Shown piece after piece: positions 27,601 to 28,970 of a stretch of 28,970 nucleotides of DNA. Position 1 is the stretch's first letter, and every line of letters starts with the position of its first letter. The translations under genes and the position numbers were made by a program. The notes below the pieces were generated by a model, which did no database searches, was not told the DNA's origin, and saw only the letters and a program-made list of their open reading frames with translations. This DNA comes from Acanthaster planci (Eukaryota > Echinodermata > Asteroidea > Valvatida > Acanthasteridae): the NCBI RefSeq assembly GCF_001949145.1, contig NW_019091643.1, positions 105,066 through 134,035 on the forward strand, given 5' to 3'.

Positions 27601-28942
27601 GACTGACCTTCTGACTGGTCTTGAGACTGGCCGTGGTCTTGTGATTGGTCTATTGACTGGTCTCTTTGACTGGTTGTGAGTCTGGTCTTGTAACTGGTCA
27701 CTCGACTGGTCTCTTGACTGCTCTTTTGAGTGGTCGCAAATGACCTCGACAAAGAAAATAGGACTTACATTTTGGAAATAAAAATCAGAACCTCAGAGAA
27801 TTCAACAGAAGTTCTTCATTTATTGTAAATGTGAAGAATTCATATTTACTGCCTCTACCAAAGCCACCTGTCTGTCTATACCTTCTTTGTATCAGTCACC
27901 ATCCACACATTCTTTTGTTCTGTCACCAGGGATGCTTCAGACAAGTTGATGCAAGGCAAGGGCAAGTTTGAGGAGTTGGAGGTCTGCTCCCACGAGATAG
28001 CCGCCTGCACGGCCCAGCTGGTGGCAGCCAGCAAGGTCAAGGCCAACCGGGAGAGCGAGAACCTGAAGGGACTGCAGGGAGCCTCGCGGGAGGTGGCGTC
28101 GTCGACGGCCGCTGTGGTCGCATCGGCCAAGACAGGAGCGCAGCTCATCGAAGAAGGAGGTTGGTGAATTGATCACTTCAATCATTGTTACCACTTACTA
28201 GCAATGTCTTCCACTAAATAGCTCCAAACAGTTTTTTCTATGTTTGTGTTACTTAGTCTGTTTTGAGTTTACATATTTTGCATGTCACTGAAACATTCTA
28301 AAAAAATTGTCTTTCCGGGAGTAATGTTTATGTCTTCTGTAAAATGTACTCCTGCAGTATTACCACAAATCAGAAAATTTGGGGTCTTGAAGTCATTTCT
28401 GGGTCATTCTGTAAATTTGGCGTCCAACATGTGACACATTTCTGTCCCTGTTGCACCTGACATGTATATACTTTGGCAAGTGATATATCGCTTAAACTGA
28501 TTTCAAATTATTTCTATTTGTTTGGCAGGCAATTTGAAGTACTTCATTCAAAAGTGAAAAATTGGACCCCAAATTCCTAGAATGACCCGCCTATCTTTTA
28601 ATGCTGCTGTCTCTGTGCTAATAAAGATTCCATGGAACCAATGACAGTTCTGATTTTCGGCTTCATATTTCCACCACATTTCCTGAAGAAACAATTTCTT
28701 TGTCAACAGTGCTTTCTAAAGCATACTTTCCGGTGAAATTCACAAAAGCTTTTTCTTCTTTTGGTACAGACGTCAATGATTTCACCAAACTGTCGCTGAC
28801 TCAGACGAAACGCTACGAGATGGATGCGCAGGTTGCCGTCTTGGAACTGGAGAGTAAACTAGAGAAGGAAAGAGTCAAGCTGGCTGAATTGAGGAAACGG
28901 CACTACCAGCTGGCAGGAGCTTCAGAAGGATGGGACGATGAG
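567..28942 (+). CDS. HIP1: Huntingtin-interacting protein 1 family adaptor (HIP1/HIP1R/Sla2), spliced, partial at both ends
   Basis: HIP1-family proteins link clathrin-coated pits to actin during endocytosis. They bind PI(4,5)P2 through an N-terminal ANTH domain, clathrin light chain through a coiled coil, and F-actin through a C-terminal THATCH (I/LWEQ) domain. Twenty-three exons join in frame: 567-630, 1550-1692, 8429-8485, 15923-16003, 16603-16685, 17321-17382, 18081-18221, 18351-18484, 19255-19374, 20105-20250, 20753-20918, 21432-21531, 21690-21778, 22230-22404, 22989-23078, 23363-23452, 23858-23965, 24611-24753, 25351-25458, 25899-26051, 26924-27024, 27930-28159, 28770-28942 (919 codons). 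Diagnostic stretches are GQCRLAPLIQVILDS and LLFKLHAC (ANTH), LEVNEKIL, RWTEGLISAAKLV, CSHEIAACTAQLVAASKVKA and ELRKRHYQLAG (THATCH). Vertebrate HIP1 is about 1,040 residues. The N-terminal exon(s) are upstream. HIP1 and HIP1R cannot be separated here; invertebrates usually have one gene, so the symbol is a family label. Exon boundaries come from phase, splice signals and remembered family sequence, not transcripts. Confidence 0.95.
631..1549 (+). other. U12-type (minor spliceosome) intron
   Basis: The donor is GTATCCTTT, the U12-type 5' consensus at all nine positions. TTCCATAAC at 1529-1537 matches the U12 branch consensus TTCCTTRAY at eight of nine positions, and its A is 13-14 bases from the CAG acceptor, within the usual 10-20. 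There is no strong polypyrimidine tract. The intron interrupts the ANTH domain in phase 1 just after KHAR. No other feature is seen inside it. Confidence 0.85.
1550..1692 (+). CDS. HIP1: HIP1 exon b: ANTH domain
   Basis: Codes for residues 22-69, including TVFWAAVLRLPLQ and CWKFCHTLHKVIRDGHQN. This matches the ANTH helices that read WSVVNRLPL and CWKFCHVFHKLLRDGHPN in vertebrate HIP1. The first two bases complete the codon split by the previous intron. The donor is GTGAGTAG, a normal U2-type site. Confidence 0.94.
2270..2682 (+). repeat. Degenerate CACAAAATCCAACA-motif repeat ending in GTTAGGGTTAA
   Basis: Variants of CACARAATYCAACA recur at about 2292, 2465, 2537 and 2577. A small inverted repeat CAAAACCTGC/GCAGGTTTTG lies near 2636-2668. 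The segment stops at GTTAGGGTTAA, whose final TTAA is at 2679-2682. That end matches the termini of the TTAA-flanked elements elsewhere in the window. No matching left end was found. Confidence 0.4.
5001..5368. mobile_element. Foldback MITE with long terminal inverted repeats, copy 1
   Basis: The left arm (about 5001-5145) and right arm (about 5225-5368) are inverted copies over more than 120 bp with some mismatches. Shared blocks include TTGCGAGTTAAATTT, ATAAAATCTGGTACAC, TTTAGTCTGGAGAATTC and GGTATAGCAACAGTG. The ends read CAAT...ATTG. There is no coding capacity. A second copy in the same intron supports a transposable element rather than a chance palindrome. The superfamily is not determined. 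Confidence 0.75.
6924..7307. mobile_element. Foldback MITE, copy 2, inverted relative to copy 1
   Basis: It has the same arms as the element at 5001-5368 but in the opposite orientation: GGTATAGCAACAGTGTC and TTTAGTCTGGAGAATTC lie in its right arm. The spacer sequence CCAAAGATGGTGGTTGCTAT matches the reverse complement of the copy 1 spacer. The right end CTTATTG is well kept. The left end is degraded, so 6924 is approximate. Confidence 0.7.
8429..8485 (+). CDS. HIP1: HIP1 exon c: ANTH domain, 19-codon exon
   Basis: A 57-bp exon coding for VMKDCQPHAEYIGRLGTSW (residues 70-88), isolated between the two largest introns. The acceptor is CATTTTAG and the donor GTGAGTAC, both phase 0. It aligns with the vertebrate segment VLKDSLRYRNELSDMSRMW, so nothing is missing between exons b and d despite 6.7 kb and 7.4 kb of intron. 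Confidence 0.93.
10041..10452. mobile_element. TTAA-flanked MITE with CCCTAACC termini, copy 1
   Basis: The left end is TTAACCCTAACCCCC and the right end GGGAGGGTTAGGGTTAA, giving TTAA duplications around inverted termini of about 10-14 bp. The interior is about 400 bp and contains repeated AATCCTCC-type words. A TTAA target is typical of piggyBac, Kolobok and some Sola elements. There is no transposase, so it would be non-autonomous. Confidence 0.6.
10455..10640 (+). mobile_element. Possible Penelope-like retroelement fragment
   Basis: It contains the hairpin CTCGAAACGTCGAG (10488-10501) followed by GGTTCTTTTCAGAACC (10510-10525). A short stretch downstream can be read as YRKPTFYYTSSPCKPSRLIY. 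CGAAACGTCG hairpins near the end of Penelope-like elements are familiar to me from other invertebrate genomes, but this is recall. No reverse-transcriptase domain is present. It could be unrelated sequence. Confidence 0.3.
10995..11382 (+). repeat. Degenerate repeat related to the CCCTAACC/CCAACA family
   Basis: It starts with TTGACCCTAACCGCCC, close to the left terminus of the TTAA elements. It then has CCCACAAATTCCAACAGG, a CACACAAAATTAAACACC variant and CCACAAACTCACAC words at irregular spacing, as in 2270-2682. A TTGA occurs at 11379-11382, but the expected GGGTTAGGG end is absent. The right boundary is therefore a guess. Confidence 0.35.
11460..11711. mobile_element. GGGTCATTC-terminus MITE, copy 1
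   Basis: The left terminus GGGTCATTCCAGAAATCAGG and the right terminus, reversed, GACTCATTCCAGAAATTAGG form an inverted repeat of about 27 bp that continues into GGTC. The flanks ATAT (11456-11459) and ATAT (11712-11715) fit a 4-bp target duplication. The element is 252 bp with no coding capacity. Four-base duplications occur in several superfamilies (for example Sola and Chapaev), so I do not assign one. Confidence 0.75.
12926..13169. mobile_element. GGGTCATTC-terminus MITE, copy 2
   Basis: It aligns along its whole length with the copy at 11460-11711 in the same orientation. The long identical stretch includes GGTAATTTGCATTAATTCAT and GGAAATTAGAAAATGTGTTC. GCAC at 12922-12925 and GCAC at 13170-13173 give a clean 4-bp target duplication. 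Its size is 244 bp. Confidence 0.78.
13285..13455. repeat. TACATGTA-dense stretch
   Basis: It contains four TACATGTA octamers, including an overlapping pair at about 13288-13301, plus related GTACAT and CATGTA words. It is the densest cluster of the palindrome in the window. Whether it is a degenerate microsatellite or a set of functional sites cannot be told from sequence. Confidence 0.6.
13660..13840. repeat. Short direct and inverted copies of AACGACCTTTTGC
   Basis: TAACGACCTTTTGCCAGGAA near 13662 and TAACGACCTTTTGCTTGGAA near 13726 are direct repeats about 64 bp apart. TTATTCCAGGCAAAAG near 13825 is an inverted copy of the core. This could be the remains of a small inverted-repeat element. 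Confidence 0.4.
15564..15586. repeat. (AAC)n microsatellite
   Basis: About six CAA/AAC units in a row followed by a short A run, inside the 7.4-kb intron. Confidence 0.85.
15923..16003 (+). CDS. HIP1: HIP1 exon d: ANTH domain
   Basis: Codes for residues 89-115, including HHPDGYGRLVGKYCQLL and NRLEFHKK, equivalent to the vertebrate GHLSEGYGQL to KMEYHTK segment. It starts and ends in phase 0. The donor GTAGCG is weaker than most in this gene, but the join into HPLFPGDL of the next exon reproduces the family sequence. Confidence 0.92.
16004..16602 (+). other. HIP1 intron, 599 bp
   Basis: The donor GTAGCG is weak and the acceptor follows a strong TTTTTTTCAG tract. It is AT-rich and pyrimidine-rich with one TACATGTA near 16199, the last before 23 kb. 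No other feature is seen. Confidence 0.75.
16603..16685 (+). CDS. HIP1: HIP1 exon e: ANTH domain
   Basis: Codes for HPLFPGDLKLASPEAD followed by LEKMAQNDINA (residues 116-142) plus two bases of a Phe codon. A long polypyrimidine tract precedes the CAG acceptor. The donor is GTAAGCC. It matches the PRFPGNL block of vertebrate HIP1. Confidence 0.93.
16686..17320 (+). other. HIP1 intron, 635 bp
   Basis: The ends are GTAAGCC and CTCTGCAG. An open frame at 16861-17157 has no recognisable protein character. No repeat was recognised. Confidence 0.75.
17321..17382 (+). CDS. HIP1: HIP1 exon f: ANTH domain
   Basis: With the split codon it reads FFQMSVEIFDHMDALIALEE, equivalent to FFQLTVEMFDYLE in vertebrate HIP1. 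The acceptor is CTCTGCAG and the donor GTAAGTC. It begins in phase 2 and ends in phase 1. Confidence 0.94.
17383..18080 (+). other. HIP1 intron, 698 bp
   Basis: The ends are GTAAGTC and TTTCCCAG. I see nothing beyond ordinary unique intron sequence. Confidence 0.75.
18081..18221 (+). CDS. HIP1: HIP1 exon g: ANTH domain core, most conserved block
   Basis: Codes for residues 164-211, containing FNLARSLSVAPNG, QCRLAPLIQVILDS and LYDYSVRLLFKLHA. The CRLAPLIQVILD block is nearly invariant in HIP1 and HIP1R and is the strongest single identifier of the gene. It ends one base into the Cys codon completed by the next exon. The donor is GTAAGTCC. Confidence 0.97.
18351..18484 (+). CDS. HIP1: HIP1 exon h: end of ANTH domain
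   Basis: Codes for LPADTLEGHRTRFLKQF, then SSNLIYFRNLIQVPSLPD (residues 211-255), matching vertebrate LPADTLQGHRDRF and SSNLQYFKRLIQIPQLP. Only 129 bp of intron separates it from exon g. The donor GTGAGC follows the final GAC. Confidence 0.96.
18485..19254 (+). other. HIP1 intron, 770 bp, with a TTAA-flanked element
   Basis: The ends are GTGAGC and TTCCGCAG. Its second half is largely the element described at 18871-19181. Confidence 0.75.
18871..19181. mobile_element. TTAA-flanked MITE with CCTAAC termini, copy 2
   Basis: The left end is TTAATCCTAACTTTCC and the right end GGCAGGGTTAGGGTTAA, so TTAA lies at both boundaries with matching termini. Inside are two AAGATCCAACAG words about 60 bp apart, linking it to the CCAACA-rich repeats near 2.3-2.7 and 11 kb. 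It is 311 bp with no coding capacity. Confidence 0.55.
19255..19374 (+). CDS. HIP1: HIP1 exon i: start of linker
   Basis: Begins EPPNFFLAAKQSDTYIDPAI, aligning with the vertebrate NPPNFLRASALSEHISPVV segment after the ANTH domain. It then becomes Ser/Thr/Pro-rich (SSTDGSIKDSPPPS). The phase-0 end is required by the next exon and places the donor at GTCAGT, an unusual sequence. The 3' boundary is therefore less certain than the 5' one. Confidence 0.85.
19375..20104 (+). other. HIP1 intron, 730 bp
   Basis: The donor is the unusual GTCAGT and the acceptor ATTTCGCAG. Open frames that overlap exon i run into it, but no conserved protein sequence continues past 19374. C and A runs occur near 19760 and 19861. 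No repeat was recognised. Confidence 0.7.
20105..20250 (+). CDS. HIP1: HIP1 exon j: Pro/Ser/Gln-rich linker
   Basis: Codes for an acidic then Pro/Ser/Gln-rich linker (residues 296-344) containing IFEDFPPRQEEP, MLLDFSSPQQ and SPQPPTPQ. In vertebrate HIP1 this region carries a clathrin box and DPF-type AP2 motifs. Here LLDFS resembles a clathrin box but lacks the final acidic residue, and I see no DPF. The acceptor is ATTTCGCAG and the donor GTAAGA. Confidence 0.87.
20251..20752 (+). other. HIP1 intron, 502 bp
   Basis: The ends are GTAAGA and TTTTTGGCAG. The reading frame of exon k happens to be open back to 20535, but that part has no coiled-coil character and is read as intron. Confidence 0.75.
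20753..20918 (+). CDS. HIP1: HIP1 exon k: coiled-coil start
   Basis: Codes for residues 344-399: RDFLIEQLQQEIEELKFEL, then IINDLKKRILHLEEELHEHR. Heptad-spaced Leu/Ile with Glu/Lys/Arg gives a clear coiled coil, equivalent to KDHLIERLYREISGL in vertebrate HIP1. The donor GTGTGG after TATCAG is weak. The open frame runs well beyond both exon ends, but the flanks look intronic. Confidence 0.92.
20919..21431 (+). other. HIP1 intron, 513 bp
   Basis: The donor GTGTGG is weak and the acceptor is CCGTTAG. The upstream frame stays open to 21227, but the sequence there is not conserved. No repeat was recognised. Confidence 0.72.
21432..21531 (+). CDS. HIP1: HIP1 exon l: coiled coil
   Basis: Codes for ENEDLQTKLKEESVKAEN, then LVASAALTDQLEEAE (residues 400-432) plus one base. 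The composition is typical coiled coil. The acceptor is CCGTTAG and the donor GTATGATA. Phase and position fit its neighbours. Confidence 0.88.
21690..21778 (+). CDS. HIP1: HIP1 exon m: coiled coil
   Basis: Codes for KRARVNEDKFRKMKDVYGKL, then REEHVTLLRS (residues 433-462). This parallels vertebrate ERKAQANEQRYSKLKEKYSEL and HADLLRK. The acceptor is TTTTGTTAG and the donor GTGAGTAG. Confidence 0.91.
21779..22229 (+). other. HIP1 intron, 451 bp
   Basis: The ends are GTGAGTAG and ATTTTACAG. Nothing else is seen. Confidence 0.75.
22230..22404 (+). CDS. HIP1: HIP1 exon n: coiled-coil end
   Basis: Codes for NADVTKQLNTVMKMTEESQ through MAAKQKLIL (residues 463-520) and ends one base into a Val codon. 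The start matches vertebrate NAEVTKQ, while the end matches the KMLLV stretch lying much further along in vertebrate HIP1. The distal coiled coil is therefore much shorter here. The acceptor is ATTTTACAG and the donor GTAAGTGA. Confidence 0.92.
22405..22988 (+). other. HIP1 intron, 584 bp, where vertebrates have extra coiled coil
   Basis: The ends are GTAAGTGA and TTTTTCAG. The flanking exons join at the position where vertebrate HIP1 contains a further stretch of coiled coil. I searched it for a coiled-coil exon and found none. Confidence 0.75.
22989..23078 (+). CDS. HIP1: HIP1 exon o: helical segment after the coiled coil
   Basis: Codes for VGAIEEAEQMIRQVLTQIDD, then PAYSTATCTA (residues 521-550), matching vertebrate VGSRKAAEQVIQDALNQLEEP. 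The TACATGTA palindrome common in the introns occurs inside this exon at 23065-23072. The acceptor is TTTTTCAG and the donor GTAAGATG. Confidence 0.92.
23363..23452 (+). CDS. HIP1: HIP1 exon p: central helical region
   Basis: Codes for EYLLTRSDNVDQSLNKLQKN, then FQGYIQNKDS (residues 551-580), corresponding to vertebrate DHLLSTVTSISSCIEQLEKSW. The acceptor is CTGCTCAG and the donor GTAAGTG. It is phase 1 at both ends. Confidence 0.9.
23453..23857 (+). other. HIP1 intron, 405 bp
   Basis: The ends are GTAAGTG and TTGCCCAG. No repeat or exon was recognised. Confidence 0.75.
23858..23965 (+). CDS. HIP1: HIP1 exon q: central helical region
   Basis: Codes for ELNLLIRHISSFSYTLGEYI, then LQGKATSNMAPLNFSE (residues 581-616), corresponding to vertebrate SGLLHSITLLAHLTSDAIAHG. 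The acceptor is TTGCCCAG and the donor GTAACT. It is phase 1 at both ends. Confidence 0.9.
23966..24610 (+). other. HIP1 intron, 645 bp, mostly SINE
   Basis: The ends are GTAACT and CTCTTTAG. The middle 308 bp is the minus-strand SINE at 24118-24425. The rest is AT-rich with no feature. Confidence 0.75.
24118..24425 (-). mobile_element. tRNA-derived SINE, minus strand
   Basis: Read on the minus strand it starts with a tRNA-like head containing a box B, GGTCTCGGGTTCGTATCCC. A body of about 230 bp follows, with TCCGTGGGTTTTACCCAG and CTCTGGGGTTTTCCTCCCACC. It ends in a short TA/ACT-rich tail near 24118-24141. A tRNA head, a unique body and a simple tail is the classic SINE layout. GTTTTCCTCCCACC-type words occur in several invertebrate SINEs, but I cannot name the family. 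Confidence 0.65.
24611..24753 (+). CDS. HIP1: HIP1 exon r: region upstream of THATCH
   Basis: Codes for GLSSACKSAGERSLALLETL through SLEEALKEIIRIAK (residues 617-664), matching vertebrate LTEACKQYGRETLAYLASLEE and LSKIKAIGEEL. This helical segment includes the upstream helix that, in family members, restrains actin binding by the THATCH core. The donor is GTAGGAGG. Confidence 0.92.
24754..25350 (+). other. HIP1 intron, 597 bp
   Basis: The ends are GTAGGAGG and CCCAACAG. It contains the possible MITE at 24814-25049. The remainder is AT-rich with no feature. Confidence 0.75.
24814..25049. mobile_element. Possible diverged MITE related to the CCCTAAC family
   Basis: The ends are AAAAGTGTT (24814-24822) and AACACTTTT (25041-25049), a perfect 9-bp inverted repeat. 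Just inside, AACCCAAATACTCCCAGGTC parallels the start of the element at 10041, and GTGAGGGTTGA lies at the other end. The interior has GTAGGATTTTGTAGGATTGAGG words, also resembling that element. Confidence 0.42.
25351..25458 (+). CDS. HIP1: HIP1 exon s: entry into the THATCH (I/LWEQ) domain
   Basis: Codes for ELLPQESDNQEEFGDLVDQE, then MQATTDAVDKAAARIA (residues 665-700), matching vertebrate ELGDLVDKEMAATSAAIETATARIEE. It is phase 0 at both ends. The acceptor is CCCAACAG and the donor GTAAGC. Confidence 0.95.
25459..25898 (+). other. HIP1 intron, 440 bp
   Basis: The ends are GTAAGC and CTTTGTAG. A run of CCTCAGGTCCTCAAAGTCC-like words near 25745-25815 resembles the degenerate CCAACA/TCACAA repeats. 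The frame open to 25842 from exon s has no conserved content beyond 25458. Confidence 0.7.
25899..26051 (+). CDS. HIP1: HIP1 exon t: THATCH block 1; its 3' end seeds a tandem array
   Basis: Codes for EMLKKSRQADTGIKLEVNEK, then ILDSCNDLMSSIKMLI and SLQREIVAEGR (residues 701-751), the first I/LWEQ block. Vertebrate HIP1 reads TGVKLEVNERIL and LQREIVESGRG. The donor is AGG|GTGAATAT. The last ~21 bases of the exon plus the donor are repeated several times in the following intron. Reading through the donor meets a stop at 26091. Confidence 0.95.
26031..26570 (+). repeat. Tandem array duplicating the 3' end and splice donor of exon t
   Basis: About six units begin with GAAATAGT or a variant at 26031, 26119, 26209, 26298, 26408 and about 26524. 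Spacing is 88, 90, 89, 110 and about 116 bp. Unit 1 is the last 21 bases of exon t plus its intron start. Units 2 and 3 keep the exon end and a donor-like site at 26140 (AGG|GTGAGTAT) and 26230 (AGG|GTGGGTAT). All share a TATACCCCTCTACT-type block. Units diverge toward the 3' end. Confidence 0.85.
26052..26923 (+). other. HIP1 intron, 872 bp
   Basis: The donor is GTGAATAT and the acceptor TTGGCTTGCAG. The first half is the exon-derived tandem array. The second half holds an imperfect inverted repeat, GTTAGTGTGTGCTGAGC (26752-26768) against GCTCTGCTCACACTAAC (26822-26838), around an AAGCTCGAAAC word. Confidence 0.75.
26924..27024 (+). CDS. HIP1: HIP1 exon u: THATCH block 2 (WTEGL)
   Basis: Codes for GTASAGEFYKRHHRWTEGLI, then SAAKLVGVGATHL (residues 752-784), matching vertebrate GTASPKEFYAKNSRWTEGLISASKAVGWGAT. 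The conserved Trp that names the I/LWEQ family is present. It ends two bases into a Val codon with donor GTAAGTGG. Confidence 0.97.
27025..27929 (+). other. HIP1 intron, 905 bp, half minisatellite
   Basis: The ends are GTAAGTGG and TGTCACCAG. The middle 478 bp is a 12-bp-unit minisatellite. The flanks are AT-rich with no feature. Confidence 0.8.
27258..27735. repeat. Minisatellite, 12-bp unit close to GGTCTTGTGACT
   Basis: About forty imperfect units in tandem, G/T-rich on the plus strand, with some 6-bp register shifts (GGTTGTGGTCTTGTGATT). Because 12 is a multiple of three and the unit has few stop codons, long artificial open frames appear on both strands (TGLV-type plus, KTSH and SQDQ-type minus). 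These are repeat artefacts, not genes. Confidence 0.93.
27930..28159 (+). CDS. HIP1: HIP1 exon v: THATCH block 3 (CSHEIAACTAQLVAASKVK)
   Basis: The largest exon (230 bp, residues 785-862). It codes for DASDKLMQGKGKFEELEV, CSHEIAACTAQLVAASKVKA, then ASREVASSTAAVVASAKTG. The first two are near-identical to vertebrate HIP1 and talin-type I/LWEQ domains. It is GC-richer than its surroundings. The donor GTTGGT is weak, but phase and the next exon support it. Confidence 0.96.
28160..28769 (+). other. HIP1 intron, 610 bp, with a MITE
   Basis: The donor GTTGGT is weak. The acceptor is TTGGTACAG. It contains the third GGGTCATTC element (28401-28588). The frame of exon w is open back to 28700 but is not conserved there. 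Confidence 0.75.
28401..28588. mobile_element. GGGTCATTC-terminus MITE, copy 3 (shorter, diverged)
   Basis: The left end is GGGTCATTCTGTAAATTTGG and the right end CCTAGAATGACCC. The internal words TTTCAAATTATTTCTATTTG and TTTGGCAGGCAATTTG match copies 1 and 2, in the same orientation. It is 188 bp with internal deletions. The 4-bp flanks TTCT and GCCT do not match, so it appears older than the other two. Confidence 0.65.
28770..28942 (+). CDS. HIP1: HIP1 exon w: THATCH block 4 and latch
   Basis: Codes for DVNDFTKLSLTQTKRYEMDA, QVAVLELESKLEKERVKLAEL and RKRHYQLAGASEGWDDE (residues 862-919), the last I/LWEQ block, whose helix mediates dimerisation in this family. GAG|GTAAGA is a strong donor, so a short last coding exon probably lies beyond the window. 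Alternatively the frame reads on through Val-Arg-Asp to TGA at 28952-28954, giving a natural C-terminus here. Confidence 0.95.
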
Positions 28943-28970
28943 GTAAGAGATTGATGATGGAGGTAGGAGG

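Noticed and set aside
27212-27752. Long open frames on both strands (repetitive TGLV, KTSH and SQDQ proteins)
   Set aside because: They are translations of the 12-bp minisatellite inside an intron and have no start context, conserved domain or splice support.

Overview
This is a eukaryotic genomic window, not a bacterial one. It holds most of a single spliced, plus-strand gene whose short coding exons are separated by long AT-rich introns with GT-AG ends. I assembled 23 coding exons between 567 and 28942. They join in a continuous frame of 919 codons and read throughout as a huntingtin-interacting protein 1 family protein (HIP1 / HIP1R / yeast Sla2). The first coding exon(s), the promoter and probably the last C-terminal codons lie outside the window. 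I found no convincing second protein-coding gene on either strand; the other open frames are intronic chance, repeat sequence, or exon sequence read in the wrong frame.

Layout: 567-18484 encodes the ANTH phosphoinositide-binding domain in eight exons, spread over 18 kb because two introns are 6.7 and 7.4 kb long. 19255-20250 encodes a Pro/Ser-rich linker. 20753-22404 encodes a coiled coil. 22989-25458 encodes helical sequence leading into the actin-binding module. 25351-28942 encodes the THATCH (I/LWEQ, talin-like) actin-binding domain. The protein is therefore a clathrin-coat/actin adaptor: lipid binding at the N-terminus, dimerisation in the middle, F-actin binding at the C-terminus.

The introns carry much of the structure. 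There is a tRNA-like SINE head cut by the window start and a fuller SINE on the minus strand near 24.1-24.4 kb. Three copies of a short inverted-repeat element begin GGGTCATTC, two of them with 4-bp target duplications. Two foldback MITEs with long terminal inverted repeats lie in opposite orientation in one intron. A family of TTAA-flanked elements has CCCTAAC ends. There is also a possible Penelope-like fragment, a 12-bp-unit minisatellite of about 480 bp, and an (AAC)n microsatellite. The palindrome TACATGTA occurs about thirty times, almost all between 3.1 and 16.2 kb.

Two observations stand out. The intron at 631-1549 has a perfect U12-type (minor spliceosome) donor and a near-consensus U12 branch site. 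The exon ending at 26051 runs directly into an array of ~89-bp units that repeats the exon's 3' end together with its splice donor about six times.

Organism: an animal whose HIP1 sequence is easily aligned by eye to the vertebrate protein, with invertebrate-style dense MITEs and TACATGTA enrichment. I favour an invertebrate deuterostome (lancelet, echinoderm or hemichordate), but the sequence alone does not settle which.
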